Shown here: in pieces, positions 11,066-22,744 of the stretch | Position numbering within the stretch: position 1 is the first letter of the stretch | How the letters are laid out: each line of letters starts with the position of its first letter | Source: Neckera pumila | Lineage: Eukaryota; Streptophyta; Bryopsida; Hypnales; Neckeraceae | Reading direction: 5' to 3' | DNA length: 64,000 nucleotides | NCBI GenBank assembly: GCA_963969595.1 | Contig: OZ018409.1 | Span: forward strand, 30,021,282-30,085,281 | Made by a program: the position numbers and the translations under genes | Notes under the pieces: generated by a model | Told to the model about the DNA's origin: nothing | Databases searched by the model: none | The model's input: the letters and a program-made list of their open reading frames with translations, nothing else

Positions 11066-12330
11066 TTGGTATTCTTAGTATATTAATACTCAACCAAAAT
11101 AAGGACATATATGAATATTCTTTTTTTTTTAAAAGATATACAAATGAACCATAGCAATGAAAAGAAATGGATACTCTTTTAAAATAAATACTCAATTACA
11201 ATAAGGTTGAATATATAGGTATTTTTATTCCTGTAAGATAAATACTCAACCATAATAATAATAAAAATTGGTATTTTTATGAAATTAATACTTGACCATA
11301 ATAAAGATACATATGGATATTCTTATTCTTGTAAAGAAATATGAATCAACCATAGTAATGGGAAAAAATGGATATTCTTATGAAATAAATATTGAACATA
11401 ATAAGGATACATATGGATATTCTTATTCTCGTAAAAGAAATATGAATCAACCATAGTAATGGAAAAAAATAGATATTCTCATGAAATAAATACTGAGCAA
11501 CCATAATAAGGATGCATATGGATATTTGTATTTTTGTAAGAGAAATTTGAATGAACCATGATAGTAATGAGATGAAAATAGATATTCTTAAAAAAATATT
11601 CAACTTTAAGAAGGATGAATATGAGTATTTTTATTTTTGTAAGGAAAGATTCAACCGTTGAAATGAAAGGAGATGGATATTTTCATAAAAAAAGGGCTCA
11701 ACTATAATAAAGATGAACATGGATATTTGTATTTTTGTTAAAGAAATAGTCAATCTATAGTAATGACCAAGAATGGATATTTTTATTCTTATAAAGGAAA
11801 GATTTAACAATAGTATGAAATAGAAATGAGTACTTTTATTTTTATAGAATAAAGATTCAATGATAGTAATTGATTATAACAAATGTTTCATTTTTTATAA
11901 AAGAAATACTCAATGATGAAGCGTATTTTTATTCATTTAAAAAAAAAGTTTAATGCTACATAAAGAATAGATAATCTTATTCGTATCAATAAAATAGCAA
12001 GTGATACTAAATCGTAAATATGTATCCTATTTTTATAGAAAAAGTGTTGATAAAAAGTAATAATTCAAAAGTTCTAGATTTTTAATCAAGATTTATGAAG
12101 AAAATTAAAAAAAATAAAGTAGTTATTATTGTCTCTAAAATAGGAATACTCAACCACACCGTAAACAATGAACGACCAACCATTTTCTTATGAATGGAAT
12201 ATTGAATTACATCAAATGAAGAACAAGTATGTTAATTCTGGTCGAGTCCATAGTCATTCATAATAAATCAAAAATAGATTTTTTTTATAAAGGAAACATT
12301 CAACTTTATATAACAAGAACAAGTATTTTA
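11066..12330. repeat. AT-rich degenerate tandem array, about 100-bp unit
   Basis: Units carry ATATGGATATTCTTATTC, then an AAGAAATATGAATCAACCATAGTAATGG-like half, spaced 100 bp (11,311 to 11,411) and 105 bp (11,411 to 11,516), then about 100 bp with growing divergence. Each unit is itself a degenerate dimer of about 50 bp. The array fades after about 11,960. Open frames on the minus strand here follow the repeat and are not genes. Confidence 0.75.
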
Positions 12331-13049
12331 TTTCTATGCATGTACCTTAACAAGCAAAAGTCAGTCATACCCTACAAAAAGGTTAGAAGTCGTTAAATCA
12401 AGTCATTTGATATTGAAGTGCCCACATGTCATCTTGTGAATGGCGTGAATTGATGTGCACCCTTCTGAATGGCGTGAATCTAACGCGGAAATTTAATTTC
12501 AGCAATTGAATAAAAAACCAGACCTTTTAGGTGGCAATAATAAGAGAAGGTTGAGGTATTCTTTAAAAAAGAGATTATGCAACTATAAATATACAGGAGC
12601 TAATATTATTGCACAGTCACATGTTCTCAGTCTTTCATTGCACATTGGATTCCAATCTTTTCCTTGTATATATGACAAGATAAAAGTTCCACCTTTTTTT
12701 GAGTTTTGCAAGAGGGAATGTACTTGAAAAAACACACCTTATAACCTGGACATAGTTGCAGGTGAATCTTGATTTAGACAAGACGTGGTGGATGTTCATT
12801 GGTCCCCTATATACAACATGTACACACTGTACATTCCTTCATAAATTCCTTCATTGCATTTTGTACATTCCTTCATGCATTTTGAATTTGCTTTTGTGAT
12901 TTTGTTTTGGAGTTTGTTGAGTTTTCCATGTAGAACTCTGGTTTAGGATCGGATTTGAGTTTCTAGATAGTACAATATATTCTCTCTCACTAGGGTGTTT
13001 AAAAGACAAACACTTGTGGTTTGAGATTTGTGAATCCCACTTTACAATT
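12331..13049. other. Intergenic, nothing recognised
   Basis: It contains two copies of GAATGGCGTGAAT at 12,438 and 12,467, and a 73-codon frame (12,506-12,727) with no known domain. If the retrotransposon to the right was complete, gag and protease should lie here, but nothing of them is recognisable. Confidence 0.4.
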
Positions 13050-15592
13050 AACAGTTAAGGCCAAAATCAAACGATTGCTTCAAGCTAGATTCATCACGCT
13101 TATCAAAATAACAGATTGGATATCACCTATGGTTTTAATCAAAAAGAAAAATGGGAAACTTACAGTATGTGCGGATTATTGACAATTAAACAAGAAAACA
13201 CGGAAGGATCATTTTTCCCTTCCGTTCATCAATACCATCGTAGATGAAGTGGCAAGAAACGAGCTCTTCATGTTCATGGACGGATATTCTGGTTATAATC
13301 AAATATCCATTATTGAAGAAGATTGGTCAAAAATCGCCTTCATCATCCCTTGGGGAACATTCATTTATAAAGTAATGCCAAATGGCCTATGCAATGTCCC
13401 CTCAACATTCCAAAGAGTCATGAGTTTTGCATTCTCGGATTTACTCCACAAATCCATGATTGTCTATATTGATGATTTTAGTACTCAGTCTACTAGTAAA
13501 GAACATCTACCATTGGTACCAAAATGTCTCATTTGATGCGTAAGGACAGGCATTGCCCTGAATCCTGCAAAATTAGTTTTAGGCGTAAAACGGGGAGTCT
13601 TGCTAGGGTTTGTAGTATCAAAAGACGGAAAAATGGCAGATCCAGACAAGGTAGAAGTTATAGTAAACCTTCCTCCTCCTAAGGATGTCAAGGGAGTGCA
13701 AAGAATTCTAGGCCATATTGGATATTACCGCAAACTTATAGAAGACTATGCTACAAAAGCATTACCTCTCACAAACTTAACCAAAAAAGAAGTTAAGTTT
13801 AACTGGATCCAAGAATGTCAAAAAAGCTATAATGAACTCAAAATGAAACTGACCATTGCCTTGATATTAAAGCCCTATGACTGGAACCGTCTGTTCCATG
13901 TCTATTGAGACGCCTCTGCAGTTGCGGTGGGCAGCACATTGTGCCAAGTAAATGAAGAAATAGGCCAGGAACATCCTATTGTATTTGCTAGTTGTCAACT
14001 GATCCAAGCAGAGAGAAATTATACCAATACAGAGAGAGAATGCTTGGCTATGATATTTTCAGTCAAAAAATTTCATCATTACCTCTTAATGAATCCAGTA
14101 GTTTTCTAGCAGATCACATGGCAATTAAGTACCTGATCAACAAATCAGAACTCAGCGGTAGGCTAGCCCATGGGGTCTTACTACTTGTGGAGTTTGATTA
14201 TATGGTAGAATTTAAGCTTGGAAAGAAACACTTAAGAGCAGACCATCTCTCCAGGTTATCCACAGAATTAGGGACAGAAGACATTGATGATGAGTTCCCT
14301 GATGATCAGCTCTTTTGCAGTACAAGCTATACCGATTTGGTATGAGCACTAGCACAATTTCTAAATACCCAAAAATACTCGGAGGGGTTAGACAAAAATG
14401 AACGCAAAAAAATTTGAGTCAATAGTTCCCACTTTGCCTTAATAGCTAGTAGAATATATCGGCGAGGAATTGACGAGATTCTTTGGCATTGTGTTTTTTA
14501 TGATGAGGTGCCAGCCATATTAGAAGTATGTCATGGAGGAAGTTGTGGCAATCATTTTTCGGGAAGACTAACTACTCAAATAATACTCCGGGCGGGATAC
14601 TTTTGACCGACCTTGTTTGTAGATGCCGAAGCCCATACCAAGGGATGCGATGCCTGTCAAAGGTATGCTCGCAATGATATGCCGCTTGACCTCCCTTCTA
14701 TCCATCATTACCCCTTGCACTTCTAGAAAAGTGGGGTATCGACTACGTGACTACGTCGGCCCTTTTGCTCCAATATCATCTTGAAGAAACCAATATATAA
14801 TAGTAGCCTCTGAATACCTTACCAAGTGGGTAGAGGCCAAAGCAGTAAAAGTTGCGGATGGAAAACAAACAACCATCTTCCTTTACGAAAATATCATTTC
14901 TCGCTTTGGATGCCCAAAGATTCTAATCAGTGATTGTGGCTCACATTTCCTCAATGAAACTATAGAACTCATGACGGATATATTCCAAATCAATCATCAA
15001 AAGACTACCCCATATCACCCTTAGACCAATGGACATACGGGAAGAATAAATCAAATGTTGGTGCAAATTCTTTGAAAGATAGTCTTTGATAGCAAGCGAG
15101 ACTGGGACGTCAAGCTAACTCCAACATTATGGACTTATTATACTACGTATGAAGTAACAACACGTACCACTCCTTTTGCTTTAATGTATAGAGTTGAGGC
15201 AATATTGCCAATTGAAATTGAGGTGCAGTCGTTGTGCATCGCTGTTGACATGAGATTAGACGACACCGATTCACTACGAGAACGTTTAGAACAACTAGAG
15301 GCCCTTAGCAAATCAAGACGGTTAGCTGTACAGCACGTGAAGACTAGCCAGCAACGTTGGAAGGTAGTTTTTGACAAATGGAACAAGGGATAAACCCTCC
15401 AACCAGGTATGTGGATTATGGTTCAAGACGTCCGGGAGCTGGAATTTCCAGGGAAATTCGATGCTTTGTAGACTGGGCCGTATATAATTTAGTCTATGTT
15501 CCTTAATAATTATGTATAATTGAAAACCTTGGATGGCTCAGAGTTTCCAACACGCACCAATGGAAGTAGATGCAAAGAATATAAGGTGTGAA
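13050..15592 (+). pseudogene. Decayed Ty3/gypsy retrotransposon pol (RT, RNase H, integrase)
   Basis: The order is reverse transcriptase, RNase H, integrase, which is Ty3/gypsy. RT (about 13,050-13,600) shows SPMVLIKKKNGK, LFMFMDGYSGYNQ, MPNGLCNVPSTFQRVM and the YIDDF active-site motif. The RT connection follows (GFVVSKDGKMADPDKVE). RNase H (13,900-14,110) shows DASAVAVGSTLCQ and ERECLAMIFSVKKFHHYL. Integrase (about 14,450-15,592) shows an HHCC-like finger (VCHGGSCGNH ... GCDACQRYA), a core with ISDCGSHFLNE and a C-terminal stretch ending in PTRTNGSRCKEY. It is dead: stops at 13,180, 13,534, 13,906, 14,107 and 14,343, a frame change near 14,100, and more stops through the integrase. Many stops are TGA or TAG of the kind C-to-T change yields. 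No gag, protease, primer site or LTR pair was found. Confidence 0.9.
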
Positions 15593-16803
15593 CTCTGACC
15601 AGTATACCTTTAAATGCTTTTTAACAATATTTCTAACACTCATGGTTGTGAACTTCTACTAAAGTCAAGCAATTCCTTTGGAAAGAATTAAAAATTTCAA
15701 TTCTTGCCCACTAATGATAGAAGTTACGTAAAAATAGAAGCTAGAATGGCCAACCATAAAAAATTTTATACCTAGTTGTCACCTTACTAGCAAATCCAAC
15801 TTACAAAATGCCAAACGGGACAACATAGGAATTAAGTCTTTATAAATTAACAATTCTAAAGTTATTTTAAAAGGAAATAATGGTTTCCACATTTTGGTAC
15901 CTCTAGTATCTTTAAAAAAAATCTTTAAACAATTCAAATTAAGTTCTTGGATGTTCTTTCTTGAATTGTCTCAGAGTAGGGCTAAGGACGTTATAAATAA
16001 CAGACTTTTTCTAAAAGTTACGTAAAACTTGCAAAGATAGTTTGGAATTAACGTTAAAAGAAAGGCAATAATGTTAGCCATGAAACTTCTTATAATTGAA
16101 GACTTCTCAACTGGAATCTAGATTGCGAATCAATTCTACATTTGGGTGCATGTACATTCACATTGAATGTACATAAAGATCCTTTTACATGATTGCAACC
16201 TCCTAGGCTTAGTAGATATCCTATGAAAGGAATCTTCTAAGTTAGGTCAGAGATAGGTGGCTAATTTTAAATTTCAGACTTCAAGAAGAAGCTGCCTAAA
16301 TCCTGCCCACTATTGATAAGAATAGTGCAAAAAAAAGGCATCGATGCAACCATGCTAATCCATCACTAAGCCAACTTGTCCACATTTGACGTATCCTTTC
16401 TATGGAACACCGGCCAGACAACTAGCAAGATACTTATTTTCCCAACTCTAGTATAAGAATGGGAAACGACTCTTGTTTAAGATCAGTAGTAGTTGCGATA
16501 TTGCAGAAAGGTAGTATAGATTTTGGTAGGTACCAACCTCTGTTGATCTGTCCATCAGGAGCTTTTAGTATTAAGATGTTATGTGTTGAAAAATACAAAT
16601 TCATTCAGTTTATTTTCATCTGTTTTGGTCCCAAGTTTTTTAGGTCAATAATGCAGGATCCCTTACATGTATTCCTTCCCGTAGTTACATATAGAGAAAC
16701 TTAAGATTGTGTCATTTATGTGCTATATTGAATCAAGTTGAGCGAAACGTGAGGGTCCGACCATAGTCATTAGGAAACACTATCATCATGCAGGACCTCT
16801 TAC
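15593..16803. other. Intergenic, nothing recognised
   Basis: AT-rich sequence with no gene recognised. The 3' LTR of the adjacent pol remnant would be expected here, but no matching copy was seen upstream of the pol region. Confidence 0.4.
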
Positions 16804-17121
16804 CTACCAATTAGATTAGATTGAGCCAATTCCATGGGAGTGGTCTCCTTTAGCTTGAACACCTGCATTGTGGGAATGTGAGCTCTCATTAGATTAGATT
16901 GAGCCAACTCCATGGGAGTGGTCTTCTTTAGCTTGAACATCTGCATTGTGGGAACGTGAGCTCTCATTAGATTAGATTGAGCCAACTCCATGGGAATAGT
17001 CTCCTTTAGCTTAAACACTTGTATTATGGGAACGTGAGATCTCATTAGAATAGATTGAGCCAACTCCGTAGGAGTAGTCTCCTTTAGCTTGAATGCCTAC
17101 ATTGTGGGAACATGAGCTCTC
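16804..17121 (-). repeat. 78-bp tandem repeat (4 copies), open reading frame on minus strand
   Basis: TTGAGCCAAYTCC starts copies at 16,821, 16,899, 16,977 and 17,055, exactly 78 bp apart. Because 78 is a multiple of three, the minus strand reads as a 26-residue repeat with core ELAQSNLMRAHVPTMQVFK. The frame is open for about 3.5 units and is closed upstream by a TAG near 17,095, where the other copies have CAG. It ends in GGTAGGTAAG, which resembles a splice donor. No domain is recognised. This is a minisatellite, possibly inside a former exon. Confidence 0.75.
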
Positions 17122-18602
17122 ATATTTGTTTTATAATAATTCAACTTAGTTTAGTTGATTGTTAAGAACGCCACAAAATAGAGGCAAATTTCATATTATA
17201 TTAGAATATCAACAGGCGGAAATTCAACTTAGAGGTTCACCTGGTGCACAAAAAAGGCATTTGAAGATTTTTGAGCTCCATATTAGATTGGATAGAAAGT
17301 ACGCAACTAACATGCCTGGTAGCTTTTTCGTTCTTCTTATTTTTCTTCTTTAGTAACCTCTTCTTTTATCTTTTTTTTTTCCTTTCTCTTCTTACCTCTC
17401 TTCTCTTCATCTCTTTTCACTTCTCACTTCCTAGTAGAATTTAAACAACAAGAGTTACATTGGAAGATATTGTACCTGGTCAGTAGCTTCTACTTTAAAT
17501 ACTTCTAAAAATAAATGCCAAAACTATATCAGGAGAAGGCTTTTGGCAAAATGTTTTAAATTTTTAGCATTTGTTGAACCTCATTTTTTGAAAAAAATTA
17601 AATATTCAGCTCAAAAGTGCTAAAGTTGCTGAATGCTGACCAAGGTATGGCAGAAGAAAATTGTACTGAAGAAAAATTCAGAACTTAATTTTCCTGCTTA
17701 GGACTCCTTCAATACCGGTACAGTCGTGTAAAGTGAAAAAGGACCATGCAAATGAATGTACCATTAAATATTTTAGTGTATTTTTTACATTAGGATCCAC
17801 TAGGAAAAAAATTAAGATTATAGTAAAAATTAATTACTTCAATAAAACAAAATACAAGATGATCATCATAAGTTGAAGGAGGTCACGCAATGATCAAAAT
17901 TTCTTATAGTCTAAATGAACATTATTTTGTATCTCTCACAATCCGTGAACAAGAGTCTACTAGAAACTTGTACAATTGAAATTTGAATTGATGTTACAGT
18001 CTTCATACAGAACAACACAGACTCTCAGCAAAAATGGTCCAAACCAGTTTCAAGTGACGAAGACGACTGCCAACATCACAGACAAGTTGCTTGCATCGAT
18101 TATTGAGGATGGGAGGATTGAAGAACAATGAGCAGTCGCAGACATCCACATCTCAAGGTTGAAAACCATTGAGTAGCTGCAGACCAGTTGATTGAATGTC
18201 CATGTTCCATATTAAAAAATAAATGCAGACACATACCAATACTATTAACAATGACATCGGACAACACTGGATGTTGCAGTTACTCGAGCAACATCACGTC
18301 GTCGCCACGCTTACAACTCCAACTCCCGGATTGCTACGAGATCTTGTATCATCAGTCTCGTAGCTGGAGACTCAACCGAGACGATGCCAGTGTCCAGCAA
18401 TCGATTTCTCCTGTAAAATGCTACTTCCTATGGTTAGAAGTGCTTCCACATTATATACACTTTCAAGGAGTTTGTAGCAACATGAAGGACTATCGTAAAC
18501 ATGTCTTCCTACAGACAGCACTAAAAGCTGGGAAGTGTTGGACGCATGTGCTGAGTGCCAGAAGTGAGAATAGAATAGAATTTCTCATGTCACTGGAATC
18601 TA
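17122..18602. other. Intergenic with a polypyrimidine tract; 3' side of RAD51
   Basis: 17,324-17,430 is an almost unbroken CT tract. The 141-codon plus-strand frame at 18,188-18,613 abuts the RAD51 stop antisense and shows no family features. It may overlap the RAD51 3' untranslated region. Confidence 0.4.
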
Positions 18603-19634
18603 CTACTCCTTAACGTCGACCACGCCCTCATTAGTAATCTGAAATCGTGCCTCCTGCTCAGCCAGGCAGGGAGACGCAACCACCTTCACCACACGCTCTT
18701 CAGCACGGCCTTTCCTTACCGATAACCTCGTGGTGGACGCATGCGCAATTATGTTGCCACCGATCGGTTTGTGTTGAGGACCGCTAAACATAGCCGAGCC
18801 GTCGACTTGCGCGACCACTTGATTCGTCACCACCACCGCAATCCCAAACTCATCTGCCATTTTCTGACATCCGCGAAGGAACTTCGCAAGATGAAATTGA
18901 CGAGCGGCCAGCTCTCCTCGCCCCGAATAATCCGTCCTATACAACGCCGTTGCGCTATCCACTATCATCAAAGCAAACCTCGTATCCGCCATCATCGATG
19001 CGGCTTCCACCAACAACTTCGTCTGATGATCAGTATTATACGCCCGAGCATACGCCACATTATCCAACACATCCTGTCCATTCAATCCATACTTCTCCGC
19101 AATTTGAAGCAACCGCTGCGGCCTAAACGTCCCCTCCGCATCAATATACAAAGCCTTGCCCTCGCCTCCGCCTTGATCCAGCGGCAGCTGGCACGTCACA
19201 CAAAGCGTATGACAAATCTGGCTCTTCCCCGACCGAAACTCTCCGTAAATCTCCGTTATCGAGCCCGTCTCAACCCCGCCCTCCAGAACAGAATCAAACT
19301 CCTTGGAGCCCGTCGTAATTTGAATCAGCTCCGCTCGCTGCTCGTGCATCTGCTTAGCGCTCGTAAACCCCATAGGAACCAGCTTCGAAGCCGCCTCGAT
19401 GATCTTATCCACCTTCGCGTCACTCAACCCCTTAATGTTCACCAGATCTTTCTTCGCAGAGTAAGCCACGGCCTCCACGGTGCAGTAGCCGGCGTCCTTG
19501 AGCTTCTTCAAATCCAGAGCGGAAATTCCACAATTCTGCAAGTGGTCGACCAAGTAAGGCCCGTGGTGAATGTCCTCCTCCGTCGCTGTGCTCGTAGTGG
19601 CGCCCTCCATAGCCATTGTAGCACTTGTCGCCAT
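18603..19634 (-). CDS. RAD51: DNA repair recombinase RAD51, intronless
   Basis: RAD51 forms nucleoprotein filaments on single-stranded DNA and drives strand exchange in homologous recombination in the nucleus. The 343-residue product has the family length (about 340). Residues 30-85 form the N-terminal helix-hairpin-helix domain. FTSA at 90-93 is the FxxA self-association motif, Walker A is GEFRSGKS (131-138), the catalytic glutamate is in [10 protein letters not shown] (E167), and Walker B is LMIVD (222-226). The C-terminal signature [16 protein letters not shown] is intact. The ATG at 19,634 was chosen because it gives the usual length; an in-frame ATG 14 codons upstream adds a hydrophobic tail foreign to the family. 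The frame has no introns, as known for both Physcomitrium patens RAD51 genes. DMC1 is less likely given the close match throughout to plant RAD51. Confidence 0.97.
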   Translation of the reverse strand: MATSATMAMEGATTSTATEEDIHHGPYLVDHLQNCGISALDLKKLKDAGYCTVEAVAYSAKKDLVNIKGLSDAKVDKIIEAASKLVPMGFTSAKQMHEQRAELIQITTGSKEFDSVLEGGVETGSITEIYGEFRSGKSQICHTLCVTCQLPLDQGGGEGKALYIDAEGTFRPQRLLQIAEKYGLNGQDVLDNVAYARAYNTDHQTKLLVEAASMMADTRFALMIVDSATALYRTDYSGRGELAARQFHLAKFLRGCQKMADEFGIAVVVTNQVVAQVDGSAMFSGPQHKPIGGNIIAHASTTRLSVRKGRAEERVVKVVASPCLAEQEARFQITNEGVVDVKE

Positions 19635-19911
19635 GATCAAAAGCGGAAAAAGAAGAAGAGGAAGAGCCGTAAACACAAGATTCTTACACTAAGAAGAAGC
19701 TTAAGAAAGCACAACGAAGAAGACGGCGAGGACACTAATTTGAAGACGACGACGGCGAGGAGAGGACGGTATTCAAAGGGAGGACTGAAGAAGAGTCACG
19801 AAGACGCTAAAGCAGAGCACAGAGGAACCCCCAAAATGAATGCGAACTCTTGGCGCCGCTTTGAAAGTCGGCCAGTCGCGGCAACTGCGGGAGCGGAGTT
19901 GAGCAACTTCG

Positions 19912-19923
19912 TTTGGCGCCAAA
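19912..19923. promoter_or_regulatory. Palindromic E2F-binding site upstream of RAD51
   Basis: TTTGGCGCCAAA is a perfect palindrome matching the E2F/DP consensus on both strands, 278 bp upstream of the chosen RAD51 start. A second partial site, TTGGCGCCGC, lies at 19,850-19,859. Plant RAD51 genes are known S-phase/E2F and DNA-damage responsive genes, so G1/S control is a reasonable inference. The intervening sequence is purine-rich on the plus strand. Confidence 0.7.
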
Positions 19924-22744
19924 TTTTCTTAGGTTCAAATTTTTTGGAGGAGGGTGCAAGTAAAATGTTGGTAACGCGCCCTTTGTGGGGCTTGTTTAGG
20001 GGAAAAAAAATATTGGGGGAAATATTGGAATTATTGATTTATTGTGGATGATTCAATTTGGAAAATCTAAATTCATGTTTGCAATTATTTGGTACATTGA
20101 ACTTTAAAAATTGGCATATGAATTCAAAATAAAGTTTGCCATTTTTCAAACCTCCAAACTTGCAATTAGCTAGTAGGGATTGGGAATCACAAAATAAAAC
20201 AATAAAAAGAGGGGAGGGGGGGTGCATTTTTCCATTTATTCTCTTGCAGTAAAAGGGAAGAATCTTACAAAAAATTTGACTGCTTACATTTACCAACATC
20301 TTTTTTGAATGGCCGTGTATTGTTCATCTCTTGTAAATACTTTTTTTGCACAAAATATTGCCTAAATAGGAATTTGAGCCAAGTTTCTTTTATTTAATTG
20401 TCTATTTTTTGTTGGATCTTATTAAGAGTCAAAAGATGATTCCAAACTCTCTTTGCATGCACTATATGAACTAACTATGAATTTTCAACCCTCAAATGAA
20501 GGTATATTAAAAACAAACATGATTCTTATAAATACAAGAAGTACATTCTAGGCAAGGATATGTAGGATTGGTTGCAATTAGGTACAATATTATAAGATGA
20601 TACCATCAATGAATGCAACTACTAAGGTAAGAAGACAAGGTAGAGTTTAGGTATATGAGCAAATGATTCTCGCTTAGAAACGAGTTGGCACTCCATGTTT
20701 TTAGACATAGCAAGAGGCAAGGGCAAATGAATGCTCAAATTGTTCATTCTTTCTTTCATTTTTGAAGAAGTGGCAACTTGACAATTATTAATATTGTATT
20801 TAAGTTTAGAAATGTATGCCTACATGCATCCATCTTTGGGGCAAAAATCACTTTTCATTCATATTTATATAATTTTCCATCCAAATCTACTGGTTTCATT
20901 CATATATTGGATAGCAATGAGAAAATCTTGGTAAAAAATGACTATTTTTTGCTCATTGAATTATAGAAAATTATTTTCAAGTGTTGCAAATTTGGCCCTA
21001 TAGTTCCATATAAATGAGTAATGATGAAGACTTATACTATTATGACTCTTGCACTAATTGTATTAACTTCCTAGCTCTTTTAGGCCCTTCATCTCAAATG
21101 TCTTTTTTTAAAATACACCATCTACTGATAGCTTTCCAACAAATATAGATTTGATTGATGTTGGTTTTAATTATTTTGTGAATATCTTGATTGTTCTACT
21201 CACCATAATTCTCAAATAAGAAATATATAACCAAAATCAATCATGTTCCATTTGCAATTCTAGATTTGGGCCCAATTGCACTTTTTTGCATCTTAATGTA
21301 GTGATAACTATAAAAGGTTGGCAATTGGACTTTTTGGAGGCGAAATAGTACCAAATTGTATTATAAAAAATAATTTGGCTAAAAATGATGACAAACTGTG
21401 AAGTTTTTGCAAGAAAACTTCAAATTGAAAAAAAATATCAAATGAAATCGCTAAATTGTGGATAAAAATAGAATTATGGATATATAATACTCCGTATGTA
21501 CTAATGTGATATTTTCTATCTAATGTGTGGATGAATGTTGAAATTCAGAGTACCACTATAACATTTTATATCGCTACTTTGGCATTTTATAAAAAATAAA
21601 AAAAAATCCCTAATTGACAATACAACATTTTCAATGCAAACTTCTTTGTATATCATAGTGAATTACCATTGCCGCATATAGGAAGTAAAAGAAACACATT
21701 ACTATCCAAATGGACAGGATTGGCCATCCCTAAGGACAACAATGGGAAAGCTATATGTTTTTGCTTTATCCGCCTTGTAATGTAAAATTTATTCTCAAAA
21801 ATGAGTTGACCAAAATCTTCTTATTTGCTACTCTATTGCAAAAGAAAATTGTGAATCCTATTGATCGAAATATGTGCACCTTAAATCACACAAACAAGCA
21901 ATTCAACATGGTTTACATTATTATATTGAAAAACTATTTGTGAGGTCTTATTGATATTCAAAAGGGGATTTTAGATTATCTTAAAATGCATTTTTGGGCC
22001 ACCACATGAATAAACTACGACTTTTCAAAGTGCTGAAAATAGGTGTTCCTAAGAGCAATCATAGAGTCTCATGAATAGTGGGAGTACATTTTAGACAAGA
22101 ATCTATTAGTGTGTGATTTTTGGAACCGTGCGCTTTTAGGTGCAGTTACCTTATCCTTTGTTCATCCTACCTTCCTACTTGTGATCTCACTATTTGCCCC
22201 TAATATCTTATAAGCTCATTCCAAGCACATTACTAGCCTCTTTCCAACCAACAAGATGCCGGTATCACAAAACCTTTGATTGAGAATTTGAGCACAAAAG
22301 TCTCAATTTGAAATTGCAACCATCTGAATTACCAGGGTCATTATTTAACACACGCATAGTGATCAATACCTACCATTTTTGTGTGTCTTCACAACATGTG
22401 TTTGGTACGAAGAAAAACAGTCGAAGAGAAAAGCTGAGACTACAAATGAAGACGATCCTGGAGGTCACACAGAGACTAGAAATTGAAAGCATTAATACCT
22501 TGTTGCCAAAATGGAAATGTACAGGAGGAACACAGGGAGTTGAATAATAGACAACCCTCACAAGTATATTACAAGCAAGGGGGGGGTTCAATAATCATGA
22601 AGGCTATACTACCCAACCTGGTCACTAACAAAACAAAGTAAAACCATCCCACCCTAAAATGGGCGAGACGGGGGCAAGGCTATACAGTACCAGACAGGGG
22701 AGAAACGAGGAGGAGAAGAAGAAGAAGACACGGCTCACTTGCTG
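19924..22744. other. Intergenic between RAD51 and BIG
   Basis: AT-rich and without a recognised gene. About 21,875-22,080 is a dispersed repeat matching 47,865-48,070 (shared words include TTCAACATGGTTT, TTATATTGAAAAAC, AAAAGGGGATTTTAGATT and AAAATAGGTGT). The stretch just before 22,744 should hold the BIG 3' untranslated region. Confidence 0.5.

Noticed and set aside
13050..16800. LTRs of the gypsy element
   Set aside because: No pair of similar sequences flanking the pol region was found by eye, so no LTR is claimed.
19635..19676. 14-codon N-terminal extension of RAD51
   Set aside because: A hydrophobic leader is foreign to RAD51; the downstream ATG gives the usual family length.
18741..20051. 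436-codon open frame on the plus strand
   Set aside because: It lies antisense over RAD51 and its promoter. The composition (Arg/His/Leu-rich) is that of a shadow frame and no family is recognised.
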